Origin: Rhodovarius crocodyli
GTDB lineage: Bacteria > Pseudomonadota > Alphaproteobacteria > Acetobacterales > Acetobacteraceae
NCBI RefSeq assembly: GCF_004005855.1
Contig: NZ_SACL01000006.1
Coordinates: 186,001 to 250,000, forward strand
Reading direction: 5' to 3'
Length of the DNA: 64,000 bases
Part shown: positions 19,661 through 30,959 of the stretch, one piece after another
Position numbering within the stretch: the stretch's first letter is position 1
Layout of the letters: every line of letters starts with the position of its first letter
Notes under the pieces: generated by a model
The model's database searches: none
Told to the model about the DNA's origin: nothing
The model's input: only the letters and a program-made list of their open reading frames with translations
Made by a program: the position numbers and the translations under genes

Positions 19661-20883
19661 CGGTCGATCTCCCCGAACACGACATCAAGGCTGCCGATGA
19701 TCGCCACCGCGTCAGCCAGCATATGACCCTTGGAGAGCTTCTCCGTGGCCTGAAGATGGGCGTAGCCCGGCGAGCGGATCTTGCAGCGGTACGGCTTGTT
19801 GCCGCCGTCGGCCACCAGATACACACCGAACTCGCCCTTGGGCGCCTCAACCACCGAATAGGTGGCGCCAGCGGGGACGTGGTAGCCCTCGCTGTACAGC
19901 TTGAAGTGATGGATCAGCGCCTCCATCGAGCGCTTCATCTCGGCGCGCTTCGGCGGGGCGATCTTGTTGTCCGCGATCTTGATCGGGCCCGGGCGCATCT
20001 GCGCCAGGCACTGGCGGACGATCTTCAGCGACTCGCGCATCTCGATCACGCGGACCAGGTAGCGGTCATAGCAGTCGCCATGACGGCCGACCGGGACGTC
20101 GAACTCCATGCGGTCATACAGCTCATACGGCTGCTGGCGGCGCAGGTCCCACGGCACGCCGGAGGCGCGCAGGCAGGGGCCGGAGAAGCCCCACGCGATC
20201 GCGTCCTCGGCGCTGATGACGCCGATGTTCACGGTGCGCTGCTTGAAGATGCGGTTGTTGGTGACCAGCCGCTCCATGTCGTCGATGAAGGCCGGGAAGG
20301 CATCCGCCCAGCTCTCGATCTTGGACTGCAGGTTGGCGGGGATGTCCTTGGCCACGCCGCCCGGACGGAAATAGTTGGCGTGGTAATGGCTGCCCGAGAC
20401 CATCTCGTACATCTCAAGGAGATGCTCTCGCTGCTCGAAGCCCCACAGCGCCGGCGTGATGCCGCCGCAGTCCATGACATAGGTCGTCAGGTTCAGCAGG
20501 TGGTTCAGGATGCGCGTGATCTCGGAGAGCATCACGCGGATGTAGCGCGCGCGTTCCGGCACATCGCCGTCGATGCCCAGCAGCCGCTCCGTGCCGAGCG
20601 CGAAGGCATGCTCCATCGCCATCGGGCTGACGTAGTCCAGGCGGTCGAAATACGGCAGCGCCTGGAGGTAGGTCTTGTACTCGATCAGCTTCTCGGTGCC
20701 GCGGTGCAGCAGGCCGATATGCGGGTCGGCACGCTCCACCACCTCGCCCTTCAGCTCCATCACCAGGCGCAGCACGCCATGGGCGGCCGGATGCTGGGGG
20801 CCAAAGTTGATGTGGTGGCTGTCCACCTCGACGACGCGCGTCTCCTCGACGGGCGTCTCGCCGGTTCCGGTCGTGAGGCTCAC
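19657..20883 (-). CDS. nuoD: NADH-quinone oxidoreductase subunit D
   Basis: A 408-residue subunit (49-kDa homologue) forming the quinone-binding pocket with NuoB. It shows the [17 protein letters not shown] motif near residue 24, where the quinone-contact His lies, the [14 protein letters not shown] motif near 56, and a C-terminal segment ending in VFGEIDR typical of the family. It is separate from nuoC, unlike the fused nuoCD of enterobacteria. The start overlaps the nuoC stop by 4 bp. Confidence 0.97.
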   Translation of the reverse strand: MSLTTGTGETPVEETRVVEVDSHHINFGPQHPAAHGVLRLVMELKGEVVERADPHIGLLHRGTEKLIEYKTYLQALPYFDRLDYVSPMAMEHAFALGTERLLGIDGDVPERARYIRVMLSEITRILNHLLNLTTYVMDCGGITPALWGFEQREHLLEMYEMVSGSHYHANYFRPGGVAKDIPANLQSKIESWADAFPAFIDDMERLVTNNRIFKQRTVNIGVISAEDAIAWGFSGPCLRASGVPWDLRRQQPYELYDRMEFDVPVGRHGDCYDRYLVRVIEMRESLKIVRQCLAQMRPGPIKIADNKIAPPKRAEMKRSMEALIHHFKLYSEGYHVPAGATYSVVEAPKGEFGVYLVADGGNKPYRCKIRSPGYAHLQATEKLSKGHMLADAVAIIGSLDVVFGEIDR

Positions 20884-21506
20884 GGCTTCACCTCCTCAGC
20901 AGGCGGCGGGGGCGGCGGCAGGCGGTTCAGATGCACCTTCTCGTCGCCCGGCAGGGTCGTCATCGCCTCCCAGGGGGAGGTGAAGTCGAAGCTGCGGAAA
21001 TCCTGGGTCAGCTTCACCGGCTCATAGACCACGTCCTTGAGGGTGGCGTCGTAGCGCACCTCGACATGGCCGGTCAGCGGGAAGTCCTTGCGCAGCGGAT
21101 GCCCCTCGAAGCCGTAATCCGTGAGGATGCGGCGCTGGTCGGAGAGCCCCTCGAAGGAGACGCCGTACATGTCCCAGGTCTCGCGCTCGAACCAGGTGGC
21201 GCTGGGCCACAGGCCGGTCACGCTCGGCACCGGGGTCATCTCGGTGGCCGTCACGATCACCCGCAGGCGATGGTTCAGCGCGACCGAGAGCAGGTTGTAG
21301 ACCACCTCGAAACGCTCCGGCCGCTCGGGCCAGTCCATGCCGCAGATGTCCATGCACTGGTCGAAGGCCAGGGAGGGGTGATCGCGCAGGATGCCCATGA
21401 TGGGCAGCAGCCTCTCACGCGGGGCATGCAGCACCAGCTCGGCGCCATAGCGGTCACGCGTCAGCACCGCGTCGGGCAGGGTGGCGCGCAGCGCCTCTTC
21501 CAGCAT
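20880..21506 (-). CDS. nuoC: NADH-quinone oxidoreductase subunit C
   Basis: A 208-residue subunit (30-kDa homologue). The conserved [20 protein letters not shown] and [15 protein letters not shown] segments identify it. The C-terminus is proline-rich. The start is ATG 21506 (MLEEALRAT), 1 bp after the nuoB stop; the longer upstream frame is nuoB shadow. It supports the NuoB-NuoD module in the peripheral arm. Confidence 0.96.
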   Translation of the reverse strand: MLEEALRATLPDAVLTRDRYGAELVLHAPRERLLPIMGILRDHPSLAFDQCMDICGMDWPERPERFEVVYNLLSVALNHRLRVIVTATEMTPVPSVTGLWPSATWFERETWDMYGVSFEGLSDQRRILTDYGFEGHPLRKDFPLTGHVEVRYDATLKDVVYEPVKLTQDFRSFDFTSPWEAMTTLPGDEKVHLNRLPPPPPPAEEVKP

Positions 21507-21507
21507 C

Positions 21508-22053
21508 TCAACCACGAAGGATGGTCCCCGTCCGGCGGATCTTCTTCTGCAGCTGCATGATGCCGTAGACGAGGCCCTCGGCCGTCGGCGGGCAGCCGGG
21601 CACATAGACATCGACGGGCACGATGCGGTCGCAGCCGCGCACCACGCTGTAGGAGTAGTGGTAGTAGCCGCCGCCATTGGCGCAGCTGCCCATGCTGATC
21701 ACCCAGCGCGGCTCGCTCATCTGGTCGTAGACCTTGCGCAGCGCGGGGGCCATCTTGTTGGTCAGCGTGCCGGCCACGATCATCACATCCGACTGGCGCG
21801 GCGAACCGCGCGGGATGATGCCGAAGCGGTCGAGATCGTAGCGCGCCATATAGGCGTGGATCATGGGCACCGCGCAGCAGGCCAGGCCGAAGGTCATCGG
21901 CCACAGGCTGCCCGTGCGCGCCCAGTTCACGATCTTGTCGAGATTGGCGACGACAAAGCCCTTGTCGTCGATCTCACCGGTGATCCCCTTGATCACCGCA
22001 TCCTGTTCGGCGCCGGGGGGCAGCGCCTCACGGTTCCAGGCGAGCTCGCTCAT
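21508..22053 (-). CDS. nuoB: NADH-quinone oxidoreductase subunit B
   Basis: A 181-residue subunit (PSST homologue) carrying cluster N2, the final electron donor to quinone. Ligands are the tandem C59-C60 in LACCAVPM, C124 in GSCANGG and C154 in VPGCPP. ATG 22053 is preferred over an in-frame ATG 39 bp upstream because it starts 4 bp after the nuoA stop and the first 13 residues of the longer form overlap nuoA and are not conserved. Confidence 0.96.
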   Translation of the reverse strand: MSELAWNREALPPGAEQDAVIKGITGEIDDKGFVVANLDKIVNWARTGSLWPMTFGLACCAVPMIHAYMARYDLDRFGIIPRGSPRQSDVMIVAGTLTNKMAPALRKVYDQMSEPRWVISMGSCANGGGYYHYSYSVVRGCDRIVPVDVYVPGCPPTAEGLVYGIMQLQKKIRRTGTILRG

Positions 22054-22057
22054 CGGG

Positions 22058-22426
22058 TCACTCCCAGTCCAGGGCGCCCTTGCGCCACTCATAGATGAAA
22101 CCCACCGTCAGCACGCCCAGGAACGCCATCATGCTGCCGAAGCCCAGCCAGCCGATTTCACCGAGCGTGATGGCCCAGGGGAACAGGAAGGCGACTTCCA
22201 GGTCGAAGATGATGAACAGGATGGCCACCAGATAGAACCGCACATCGAAGCGGTGGCGCGTGTCCTCGAAGGGCTCGAAGCCGCACTCATAGGTGGAGAG
22301 CTTCTCGGCGTCCGGCTTCTGACGGGCCACGAGAAGCGCACCGCCGACCATGGCAATGGCGATTCCCGCCGCGATCCCGATGAAGACCAGGATGGGGAAA
22401 TACTCCCCGAGAAGGCTGGCGCTCAT
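22058..22426 (-). CDS. nuoA: NADH-quinone oxidoreductase subunit A
   Basis: A 122-residue three-helix membrane subunit (ND3 homologue). The loop after TM1 carries [20 protein letters not shown], the cysteine loop that moves near the quinone site in complex I, and TM2 has [15 protein letters not shown]. The start is ATG 22426 ([10 protein letters not shown]). It is the first gene of the nuo operon. A weak promoter-like pair (TTGCGT, 17 bp, CTATGG) lies at 22577-22605 on the same strand, about 150 bp upstream, but I do not rely on it. Confidence 0.96.
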   Translation of the reverse strand: MSASLLGEYFPILVFIGIAAGIAIAMVGGALLVARQKPDAEKLSTYECGFEPFEDTRHRFDVRFYLVAILFIIFDLEVAFLFPWAITLGEIGWLGFGSMMAFLGVLTVGFIYEWRKGALDWE

Positions 22427-22667
22427 GCTGGCCCTACCTTGGTTACGCGTTACCCGTGGGGCCCGCGGCCGCCCCGTGGGGAGGGCAACGGGATCCAGCC
22501 ACACATGCATTCGCGGGGCAGAGACCCGGAGTGCAGCGCAGCGTGAGCGGACCATACTCCCGCCGCCCAGCTTTCGCCATAGTCGCCGAAGGCAAAAAAA
22601 CGCAACGGTTTTCCCCTGGGCTGCTTGGTAGCAGCCCAGTCAACAATCTGAATTGTATGGGGAAAAC

Positions 22668-22744
22668 TGGCGCGAGTGACGGGGCTCGAACCCGCGACCT
22701 CCGGCGTGACAGGCCGGCGCTCTAACCGACTGAGCTACACCCGC
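22668..22744 (-). tRNA. tRNA-Asp(GUC)
   Basis: Read on the minus strand the cloverleaf is complete. The acceptor arm is GCGGGTG/CACTCGC with one G-T pair, the D-arm has GTCGGTTAGAGC, the anticodon loop is CTGTCAC with anticodon GTC, and the T-arm is GCGGG-TTCGAGC-CCCGT-like. The discriminator is G, as expected for Asp, and CCA is encoded at 22668-22670. It lies between nuoA and the tRNA-Val gene. Confidence 0.96.
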
Positions 22745-22870
22745 GTTCTGTGAGGCGGCTTTTGAAGGTTACGGCCCGAAGTGTCAACCGAGGGGGGCGG
22801 AGAAAAATCGCCCGCATGTGACAGGGCTGTGGATCATGCACTGGAATAGGAAAATGGGGCGGTCGGGGAA

Positions 22871-22942
22871 TGGGCGCTGAGGGATTCGAACCCCCGGCAT
22901 CCTCGGTGTAAACGAGGCGCTCTACCGCTGAGCTAAGCGCCC
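22871..22942 (-). tRNA. tRNA-Val(UAC)
   Basis: The minus strand gives a full cloverleaf. The acceptor arm is GGGCGCT/AGCGCCC (perfect), the D-arm has GCTCAGCGGTAGAGC, the anticodon stem-loop is CTCGT-TTACACC-GAG with anticodon TAC, and the T-loop is TTCGAAT. The discriminator is A, and no CCA is encoded (TTC follows). It is 126 bp upstream of tRNA-Asp. Confidence 0.96.
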
Positions 22943-23045
22943 GCCCTGCCCCGGCTATAGCCGCCCTGGAGCGCCTTGCCCAGGGACCGCACCCCCTGCC
23001 TCCCCCCCTGCCCCAGCGACCCGCCCATGAACGCCCCGCACAACG

Positions 23046-23074
23046 AAAAAGGGCCGACCCCTGCGGGCCGGCCC
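23046..23074 (-). terminator. Terminator after hupB
   Basis: On the minus strand a GGGCCG/CGGCCC stem (with further inner pairing) is followed by five T (23046-23050 as A on the plus strand). It lies 28 bp past the hupB stop. Confidence 0.8.
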
Positions 23075-23101
23075 TTCGTCATCCCCCCATGACGGGAAGA
23101 A

Positions 23102-23374
23102 TCAGTTCACGGCGTCCTTCAGGCCCTTGCCGGGCTTGAAGCGGACGGTCGTGGAAGCGGGAATCTTGATTTCCTCGCCGGTGCGCGGGTTGCGGCCCTT
23201 GCCGGCCTTGCGCTTGCTGGTGCTGAAGGTGCCGAAGCCGACCAGGCGCACTTCCTGCTTCTTCTTCAGCGACTTGGTGATCGCCTCGAACAGTGCGTCC
23301 AGCACCTCGCCGGCCTTCGCCTTCGAGAGCTCGCCAGATTCGGCCACAACGGCCACCAGATCCTGCTTGTTCAT
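23102..23374 (-). CDS. hupB: DNA-binding protein HU
   Basis: A 90-residue nucleoid protein. The sequence has the full HU signature: the N-terminal MNKQDLVAVVAE dimerisation helices, the GFGTFSTSKRKAGKGRNPRTG beta-arm start, and PASTTVRFKPGK at the C-terminus. It bends DNA and compacts the chromosome as a homodimer or with a paralogue. It is monocistronic, with its own terminator 28 bp downstream and a promoter-like sequence upstream. The lon-hup order is conserved in many proteobacteria. Confidence 0.97.
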   Translation of the reverse strand: MNKQDLVAVVAESGELSKAKAGEVLDALFEAITKSLKKKQEVRLVGFGTFSTSKRKAGKGRNPRTGEEIKIPASTTVRFKPGKGLKDAVN

Positions 23375-23431
23375 CCTGCCCCCTGCGGGAGTGCCGTGGC
23401 CGGCCGATTCCAGCCACGAAAATCAGGCCGC

Positions 23432-23461
23432 ACACTAGTTTCGCGCCTCAAAGCCCGTCAA
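23432..23461 (-). promoter_or_regulatory. Candidate sigma-70 promoter of hupB
   Basis: The minus strand has TTGACG at 23456-23461, an 18-bp spacer and TAGTGT at 23432-23437. The -35 element matches 5 of 6 consensus positions, the -10 only 3 of 6. The predicted start lies about 50 nt upstream of the hupB ATG. Confidence 0.4.
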
Positions 23462-23513
23462 CCGCGACGGCCCGCTTATCCCCGGAAATCCGCCATTTTC
23501 TGCAACGCACAAT

Positions 23514-23541
23514 AAAAAAGGGGCGCCTTTCGGCACCCCTT
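23514..23541 (-). terminator. Terminator after lon
   Basis: On the minus strand AAGGGGTGCC, a GAAA loop and GGCGCCCCTT are followed by a T-run (plus-strand AAAAAA 23514-23519). One pair is a G-T wobble only in the minus-strand RNA, which supports this direction. It lies 25 bp past the lon stop. Confidence 0.9.
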
Positions 23542-23565
23542 TTCGATTCGCTGCACTGCGTTGTT

Positions 23566-25968
23566 TCAGTGCGGACGCACCGCCGCCGATTCGCCCGCCG
23601 GCGGCACCGCCGGCAGTTCCTCGGGCTCCACCCAGTCGATGGGCTCCGGCGCGCGGACCAGCGCCTTGGCCAGCACCTGGTCGACGTGATCGACGGGCAG
23701 AATCTTCAGCCCCTTCTTCACGTTGTCCGGGATCTCGGCCAGGTCCTTCTCGTTGTCCTTCGGGATGAAGACGGTCTTGATGCCCGCGCGCAGCGCGGCC
23801 AGCAGCTTCTCCTTCAGGCCCCCGATCGGCAGCACCCTGCCCCGCAGCGTGATCTCGCCGGTCATCGCCACGTCGCGGCGCACCGGGATGCCGGTCAGCA
23901 CGCTGACGATGGAGGTGGCCATGGCGATACCCGCACTCGGGCCATCCTTGGGCGTCGCACCTTCCGGCACATGCACATGGATGTCGCGCTTCTCGAACAG
24001 GGTCGGCTTGATGCCGAACACCGTCGAGCGGCTGCGGACATAGGACAGCGCCGCGGAGACGCTTTCCTTCATCACGTCGCCCAGCTGGCCCGTCGGCTTG
24101 ATGTTGCCCTTGCCGGGCACCACCACGCTTTCGATCGAGAGGATGTCGCCACCCACCTCGGTCCAGGCGAGGCCCGTGACGACGCCGACCAGATCCTCGG
24201 TTTCCGCGACGCCGAAGCGGAACTTCGGCACGCCCGCGTACTTCTCGAGGTTCTTCTTCGTCATCGCGACCTTCTTGGCCTTGCCGGTCACGATCTCCTT
24301 CACCGCCTTGCGCGCCAGGCCGCCGATCTCGCGCTCCAGGCTGCGCACCCCCGCCTCACGGGTATAGGTGCGCACCATCTCGCGAATCGCGTCCTCGGCC
24401 AGCGACCACTCGCCCGCCTTCAGGCCGTTCGCCTCGCTGACCTTGGGGATCAGGTGGCGCTTGGTGATCTCGACCTTCTCATCCTCGGTGTAGCCACCGA
24501 CGCGGATGATCTCCATGCGGTCCAGCAGCGGCTGGGGCATGCGCAGGGAGTTGGCGGTCGTGACGAACATCACGTCCGACAGGTCGTAGTCGACCTCCAG
24601 GTAGTGGTCCTGGAAGGTGCTGTTCTGCTCGGGGTCCAGCACCTCCAGCAGGGCGGAGGACGGGTCACCGCGCCAATCGGCGCCCAGCTTGTCGATCTCA
24701 TCCAGCAGGAACAGCGGGTTGCTGGTCTTGGCCTTCTTCATGCCCTGGATGATCTTGCCGGGCATGGAGCCGATATAGGTCCGGCGGTGGCCGCGAATCT
24801 CGGCCTCGTCGCGCACGCCGCCCAGCGAGATGCGCACGAAGCTGCGCCCCGTGGCCTTCGCGATGGACTTGCCCAGCGAGGTCTTACCGACGCCCGGGGG
24901 GCCGACCAGGCACAGGATGGGGCCACGGATCTTCTGGCTGCGGCTCTGCACCGCCAGGTATTCCGTGATGCGCTCCTTCACCTTCTCCAGGCCGTAGTGG
25001 TCGGCGTCCAGCACCTTCTCGGCTTCCGGAACGTCGTTCTTGACCTTGGACTTCTTCTTCCAGGGGATCGACAGGATCCAGTCGAGGTAGTTGCGCACCA
25101 CCGTCGCCTCGGCGGACATCGGCGACATGCTGCGCAGCTTCTTCAGCTCCGCCATCGCCTTCTCGCGGGCTTCCTTCGACAGCTTGGTCTTGTTGATGCG
25201 GGCTTCGAGCTCGGCGCTTTCGTCCTTGCCTTCCTCGCCCTCACCCAGCTCCTTCTGGATCGCCTTCAGCTGTTCGTTCAGGTAGTACTCGCGCTGCGTC
25301 TTCTCCATCTGCCGCTTCACGCGGTTGCGGATGCGCTTCTCCACCTGCAGAACGCCGATCTCGCCTTCCATATGGGCGAAGACGCGCTCCAGCCGCCCGT
25401 TGACGGACGGGATCTCCAGCAGCTCCTGCTTCTCGGCGATCTTGATCGACAGGTGGCTGGCCACCGTGTCCGCCAGCTTGGCGGGGTCGTCGATCTGGTT
25501 GATCGAGACCAGCACCTCGGGCGCGATCTTCTTGTTGAGCTTGATGTAGTTCTCGAACTGGCCGACCACGGTGCGGGCCAGCGCCTCGACTTCCTTGGGG
25601 GAAGCGGTGCCGGGCTCGTCGATCAGCTCGGCCGTCGCCTCGAAATGGCTATCGGTGTTCTGGAACTCGGTCACGCGGGCGCGCTTGCTGCCCTCGACCA
25701 GCACCTTCACCGTGCCGTCAGGCAGCTTCAGCAGCTGCAGCACCGTGGAGACGGTGCCCGTGCGGTACAGGTCGGCCTCGCCCGGATCGTCCTGGGCGGC
25801 GTTCTTCTGGGTGACCAGCAGGATCTGCTTGTCGTCGCGCATCACCGCCTCGAGGGCGTGCACGGACTTCTCACGCCCCACGAAGAGCGGGACGATCATG
25901 TGGGGGAACACCACGATATCCCGCAGCGGCAGGACGGGGATCTGATCGCCGCTCTTGAATTCAGTCAT
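23566..25968 (-). CDS. lon: ATP-dependent Lon protease
   Basis: An 800-residue cytosolic AAA+ protease degrading damaged and regulatory proteins. In order: N-terminal LON substrate domain (about 10-200), coiled-coil linker (about 215-290, charged), AAA+ domain with Walker [10 protein letters not shown] (356-364) and Walker B FLLDEIDK (near 425), and a C-terminal serine peptidase with the [13 protein letters not shown] catalytic box near residue 680 and the Lys partner about 43 residues later. Length is typical for bacterial LonA. It is 121 bp downstream of clpX in the same direction, so clpP, clpX and lon form the usual protease cluster. Confidence 0.97.
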   Translation of the reverse strand: MTEFKSGDQIPVLPLRDIVVFPHMIVPLFVGREKSVHALEAVMRDDKQILLVTQKNAAQDDPGEADLYRTGTVSTVLQLLKLPDGTVKVLVEGSKRARVTEFQNTDSHFEATAELIDEPGTASPKEVEALARTVVGQFENYIKLNKKIAPEVLVSINQIDDPAKLADTVASHLSIKIAEKQELLEIPSVNGRLERVFAHMEGEIGVLQVEKRIRNRVKRQMEKTQREYYLNEQLKAIQKELGEGEEGKDESAELEARINKTKLSKEAREKAMAELKKLRSMSPMSAEATVVRNYLDWILSIPWKKKSKVKNDVPEAEKVLDADHYGLEKVKERITEYLAVQSRSQKIRGPILCLVGPPGVGKTSLGKSIAKATGRSFVRISLGGVRDEAEIRGHRRTYIGSMPGKIIQGMKKAKTSNPLFLLDEIDKLGADWRGDPSSALLEVLDPEQNSTFQDHYLEVDYDLSDVMFVTTANSLRMPQPLLDRMEIIRVGGYTEDEKVEITKRHLIPKVSEANGLKAGEWSLAEDAIREMVRTYTREAGVRSLEREIGGLARKAVKEIVTGKAKKVAMTKKNLEKYAGVPKFRFGVAETEDLVGVVTGLAWTEVGGDILSIESVVVPGKGNIKPTGQLGDVMKESVSAALSYVRSRSTVFGIKPTLFEKRDIHVHVPEGATPKDGPSAGIAMATSIVSVLTGIPVRRDVAMTGEITLRGRVLPIGGLKEKLLAALRAGIKTVFIPKDNEKDLAEIPDNVKKGLKILPVDHVDQVLAKALVRAPEPIDWVEPEELPAVPPAGESAAVRPH

Positions 25969-26089
25969 CGGACCTCACTTCGGACAGTCGGGCCGGCCAC
26001 CACCCTCAAGCGGCATGGTGGGCGGTGTCGGGAAACTGCAACACAGATGGTAAAGCGGGGCGGCCCGAACAAGCCGCCCCGGAAAATGG

Positions 26090-27349
<1,260 letters not shown>

Positions 27350-27497
27350 GCGTGCTCCTTGTCCGGCCTCGCGGCCCCATGCTGGATGGGGCCGGCAGGG
27401 CCGGTCCCGGAAAAATAAACGTTGAGACTAGCCCCTTCGCTGCTGCGCGAAAAGCGTGCCGGGATTTCGGGGCGATCTCGTAACAAACCGTCCCTCG

Positions 27498-28166
27498 TCA
27501 GGCCTTGGGGGCTTCGGGGGCCGGGGCCGCCGCGCGCTTGGTCACCACCTCGTCGATCAGGCCCCATTCCTTGGCCTCGATCGCGCTCATGTAGCTGTCG
27601 CGCTCCAGCTTGGACTCGATCGCGTCCATGCTCTGGCCCGTGTGCTCCACGTAGATGGCGTTCAGCCGCTTGCGCAGCGTCAGGATCTCGCGCGCCTGGA
27701 TCTCGATGTCCGTCGCCTGGCCGCGCGCGCCGCCCGAGGGCTGGTGCACCATCACGCGGGCGTTCGGCAGGGCGAAGCGCTTGCCCTTCTCGCCGGCGGT
27801 CAGCAGCAGGCTGCCCATGGAGGCGGCCATGCCCATGCACACCGTGCTGACGGGGCAGCGGATGTACTGCATCGTGTCGTAGATCGCGAGGCCGGAGGAG
27901 ACCACGCCGCCCGGGCTGTTGATGTAGAACGAGATTTCCTTGGTGGGGTTCTCGCTCTCCAGGAACAGCAGCTGGGCGCAGATCAGGCTGGCGACGCCGT
28001 CATGCACCTCACCGGTCAGGAAGATGATGCGCTCACGCAGCAGGCGGGAGAAGATGTCGAACGCCCGCTCCCCGCGCGCGCTCTGCTCGACCACCATGGG
28101 CACGAGGCTGTTGTTGTAGACTTCGACCGGATCCCGGTCCCTGAAAATGGACATGCCTGATCGCAT
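27498..28166 (-). CDS. clpP: ATP-dependent Clp protease proteolytic subunit ClpP
   Basis: A serine peptidase forming the tetradecameric barrel partnered by ClpX. Counting from ATG 28166 (222 residues), catalytic Ser is S116 in [10 protein letters not shown] and His is H141 in VMVHQPSGG, with the Asp about 50 residues later. The C-terminal tail is Ala/Pro-rich. An ATG four codons downstream (28154) has an AGG four bases before it and is an equally possible start. The 148-bp gap to clpX holds a hairpin but no clear T-run. Confidence 0.96.
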   Translation of the reverse strand: MRSGMSIFRDRDPVEVYNNSLVPMVVEQSARGERAFDIFSRLLRERIIFLTGEVHDGVASLICAQLLFLESENPTKEISFYINSPGGVVSSGLAIYDTMQYIRCPVSTVCMGMAASMGSLLLTAGEKGKRFALPNARVMVHQPSGGARGQATDIEIQAREILTLRKRLNAIYVEHTGQSMDAIESKLERDSYMSAIEAKEWGLIDEVVTKRAAAPAPEAPKA

Positions 28167-28301
28167 CCTGTTCGCGCGGCCCCCTTGGAAACTCAGTCAA
28201 ACACTCATGGGCAACCGCTGTTGACGCAGGCTGCCGGAGATTCGGCCAGCCCGACTATACAAGCAACATGTGGGCAGAAGGTGAACCGGGGGAAGAGGTA
28301 A

Positions 28302-29057
28302 TTAAGCCCCCGCCTCCGGGCTTGCCGCCAATGCCGCGACCCGGTCCTGCACCCTGATGCGGGCCGCGGGCAGCGGTCTGTGGAGGTTCCCGAAAGCGTC
28401 ACGTTCCAGGAAATGGGCCGTCAGGCGCAGCCCTTCAAGCCATGCGGAGGGCCCATCCGCCGCCCCTTCGCCGCGCAGGAAGGCCGGCAGCGGCAGCAGG
28501 CGCCCGGCATAGGGCTCTCCGGCGGCGCGCCCCACCGCCCGGCCGGTGCGCGGCGACACCCAGGGCAGGTCCTCGCGCTCACCGGTCGCGGCGCAGGCCT
28601 CCAGGTCCAGGCCGTAGCCCAGTTCGCGCAGCAGGATCATTTCCCACCGCACCAGCGCCTCGGGCGCGCGGGCCGGCTCCCGCGCCAGGGAGACGACCAG
28701 CCGCACCAGCCCGTGGAAGGTCTCGGGCTGGGGCACGCGCTCGGGCAGCGCGCCGTCCGCGACCGCGCAGGCGGCCGAAAGCACCGCGAGGGTCAGCGGG
28801 TCCTCCATCGCCAGCGCCGCGGCCGGGTGCACCATCTCGGCCGAGACCGCGCCCAGCTGCTCGGAAAGGCGTGCCACCCAGCGTGCCTCCACCAGGTTGC
28901 CCGGCTGCCACAGGGGCGCCTGCGCCCTGCTCTGCCCGCCCTTGGCCAGGCCGGGATGCCGGCCCATCGCCTCCGTCAGCAAGCCGATGACAGCCCCCGC
29001 CTCGCCATGCGGGCGGGCCGACAGGACGACGGCCGGGCCTTCCCAACTCGTGCTCAT
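28302..29057 (-). CDS. recO: DNA repair protein RecO
   Basis: A 251-residue protein mediating RecA loading at single-strand gaps in the RecF pathway. The N-terminal OB-fold begins with the conserved pattern WEGPAVVLSARPHGEAGAVIG, followed by the GGQSRAQAPLWQPGN stretch (near 43-57) and the helical C-terminal domain. As in many alphaproteobacterial RecO proteins the zinc-finger cysteines are not conserved; only isolated cysteines are seen. ATG 29057 is chosen because homology starts there. It is divergent from the glycosyltransferase gene with a 65-bp gap. Confidence 0.88.
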   Translation of the reverse strand: MSTSWEGPAVVLSARPHGEAGAVIGLLTEAMGRHPGLAKGGQSRAQAPLWQPGNLVEARWVARLSEQLGAVSAEMVHPAAALAMEDPLTLAVLSAACAVADGALPERVPQPETFHGLVRLVVSLAREPARAPEALVRWEMILLRELGYGLDLEACAATGEREDLPWVSPRTGRAVGRAAGEPYAGRLLPLPAFLRGEGAADGPSAWLEGLRLTAHFLERDAFGNLHRPLPAARIRVQDRVAALAASPEAGA

Positions 29058-29122
29058 GCGTGCGATCCTGGCTGTGCCGCGGCGCAACACGGCAGCCTCC
29101 ATCGCCATTCTTCCAGGGTCCG

Positions 29123-30946
29123 ATGCCTCACGACATGCCGACAGCAGGCTCCGCGCCGCGTCATCCCGGCAGCAGCGATGAGGCACTGAGCCTTGCCATC
29201 GCGCATGGCGGCCATCGGAACATCCTCGTTCTCGCGCATGATTTCCCGCCCGCCTGCAACCAGCCCGGCCTGCATGTCACCTATCTGGGTCCGATCGGCC
29301 GGCTTCCAGCCCTTCGCTGCGCTTCCGCCGCCCTCTACGACTGTCCGGACCCGGCACAGGCGCCGGAGCTGATGCGCAGGCTAGCCGGGGAGACGACGCG
29401 CCGCCACAGCCTGGCCTTCATCGATTCCGACCACCGCGCCGCCGCGCTGGTCGCCCAGATCGCGGCGATGGCGCCTCTCTGCGAGGAAGATGCCTGGTGG
29501 GCCTTCGACGACGCGGTGCCCCCGCGCCCGGAGATGGCGACCGCCGAGCCCCGCGCGGGCTGGTGGGTCGGCCAGGTCTATGCCCTGCCGAAACTGATGG
29601 ATCCGGTGGCCGGGGACGCTGCGGCCGCCGTCATGCCCCTGCCGCCCACCGGCATCTCCTTCTTTCGCGGCTGGCGCCTGCCGGAAGCCGATGTGCTGGC
29701 CGCCCGCCTGGCCGATCTGCCCGAGGAGCCGGGGCTGGAGGCGATCTCGCGCCTCTCTGCGCTGCCCGGCGCCTCGGCGCTCGACCTTTTCCTGGGCATG
29801 CCGGGCACGGCCCTGCCCCAGAACGGCCCGCTGGATGTGCTGGGCGAGGCCGGGCGCATGGTGATCGAGGAGCTGGAGCCGGAAACACCCGCGGCCGAAC
29901 CGATCGCCCCGCTCGGGATCGTCCAGGCCGGCGGGACGGCCGACACCTCCGCCTGCGAGGCCCCGCCCGGCCCCCGCCACGGGTCGGCCCTGGTGGAATA
30001 CCGCGATGTCGTGGTCTCGGGCTTCGACGCGCTGTTCTTCGGCAACACGCTGACGGGGCGCTACCGGGATCCGGCGCAGCGCCTGGACCATGCGGGGCGC
30101 CTGGCCGCCACGGGCGCCTGGGGCTACGACCGCAGCTGGCCCGTGCTGCGTGACGCGGCAGGCGGGCTGCACGTCAATCCGGCCGCCCTGACACCGGCGG
30201 GCGACATCACGGAATCCGTCCTCTGGGGCACGCCCGACAAGGGCGCGGACTGGGGGATCTGGCTGCTGACCGCCTTCGCGTCGGTCGAGCTGTTCCACAA
30301 CCATCGGGACCGTTTCGCCAAGTTCTTCTGCTGGTGCCCCATGCCCTGGCAGAAGGACTTCCTGGCCGCTGCCGGCCTGGCCGCCGAGGACGTGCTGTTC
30401 CATCAGGCCGAGAAGCCCTGGCTGCTGCGCCATGTCGGGCTGCTGGAACAGAGCAGGCGCGACCTGGCGCTAACCCCCTTTCTGCGGGGCGCGCTCGACC
30501 GTTTCCTGGAGCGGCAGGGGCTGTTCGACCTGCCGGCCGGTGACAGGCGGCTTTTCGTCTCGCGACTCTCGGTCGGCCGGCGCGGCGCCTATCGCGCGCT
30601 GGAGGATGAGGAGGCGCTGCAGGAGGCCATGCGGCAGCGCGGCTTCGAGATCCTGTATCCCGAATCGCTCTCATTGCCGGAACAGGCCCGGCATTTCCGG
30701 GAGGCCTCGGTGGTGGTGGGACCGGGGGGCGGGGGGCTGTTCAACGCCGTGTTCTGCCGCCCGGGCACCAGTGTCATCCTGCTGGAAGGCAAGCCCGGCC
30801 GCGCGGCGGGGCCGCTCAACCTGTTCGCCTCGGCCGGGTTGCCGGCCGGGCTGGTGCTGGGCGAGGAACTGCCCGGGGCCGAGCGCCGCTGGCGGCTCGA
30901 CCTGGACAAGGCCCTCGCCGGGCTGGACGCCATGCTGCGGGGGTGA
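29123..30946 (+). CDS. GT61-family glycosyltransferase with extra N-terminal domain
   Basis: A 607-residue protein. The C-terminal part (about 290-575) resembles GT61/DUF563 glycosyltransferases: RLFVSRLSVGRRGAYRALED, GFEILYPESLSLPEQARHF and VVGPGGGGLFNAVFCRPG are the family's typical blocks, so it probably transfers a sugar in cell-surface polysaccharide synthesis. The N-terminal part (about 25-165) has LAFIDSDHRAAALVAQIA and a WWAFDDA block that recall the end of Methyltransf_24-type domains, but the SAM-binding motif is not visible, so this is tentative. ATG 29123 has CAGGG upstream; an earlier in-frame ATG at 29060 would abut recO. No transport or capsule genes are adjacent, so its target is unknown. 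Confidence 0.7.
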   Translation: MPHDMPTAGSAPRHPGSSDEALSLAIAHGGHRNILVLAHDFPPACNQPGLHVTYLGPIGRLPALRCASAALYDCPDPAQAPELMRRLAGETTRRHSLAFIDSDHRAAALVAQIAAMAPLCEEDAWWAFDDAVPPRPEMATAEPRAGWWVGQVYALPKLMDPVAGDAAAAVMPLPPTGISFFRGWRLPEADVLAARLADLPEEPGLEAISRLSALPGASALDLFLGMPGTALPQNGPLDVLGEAGRMVIEELEPETPAAEPIAPLGIVQAGGTADTSACEAPPGPRHGSALVEYRDVVVSGFDALFFGNTLTGRYRDPAQRLDHAGRLAATGAWGYDRSWPVLRDAAGGLHVNPAALTPAGDITESVLWGTPDKGADWGIWLLTAFASVELFHNHRDRFAKFFCWCPMPWQKDFLAAAGLAAEDVLFHQAEKPWLLRHVGLLEQSRRDLALTPFLRGALDRFLERQGLFDLPAGDRRLFVSRLSVGRRGAYRALEDEEALQEAMRQRGFEILYPESLSLPEQARHFREASVVVGPGGGGLFNAVFCRPGTSVILLEGKPGRAAGPLNLFASAGLPAGLVLGEELPGAERRWRLDLDKALAGLDAMLRG

Positions 30947-30959
30947 TGCCCCCGCCGCC

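Noticed and set aside
25969-26089. CTTGA near the lon start as a heat-shock (RpoH) -35 element
   Set aside because: No matching -10 sequence (CYTATNT type) at the expected 17-18 bp distance.
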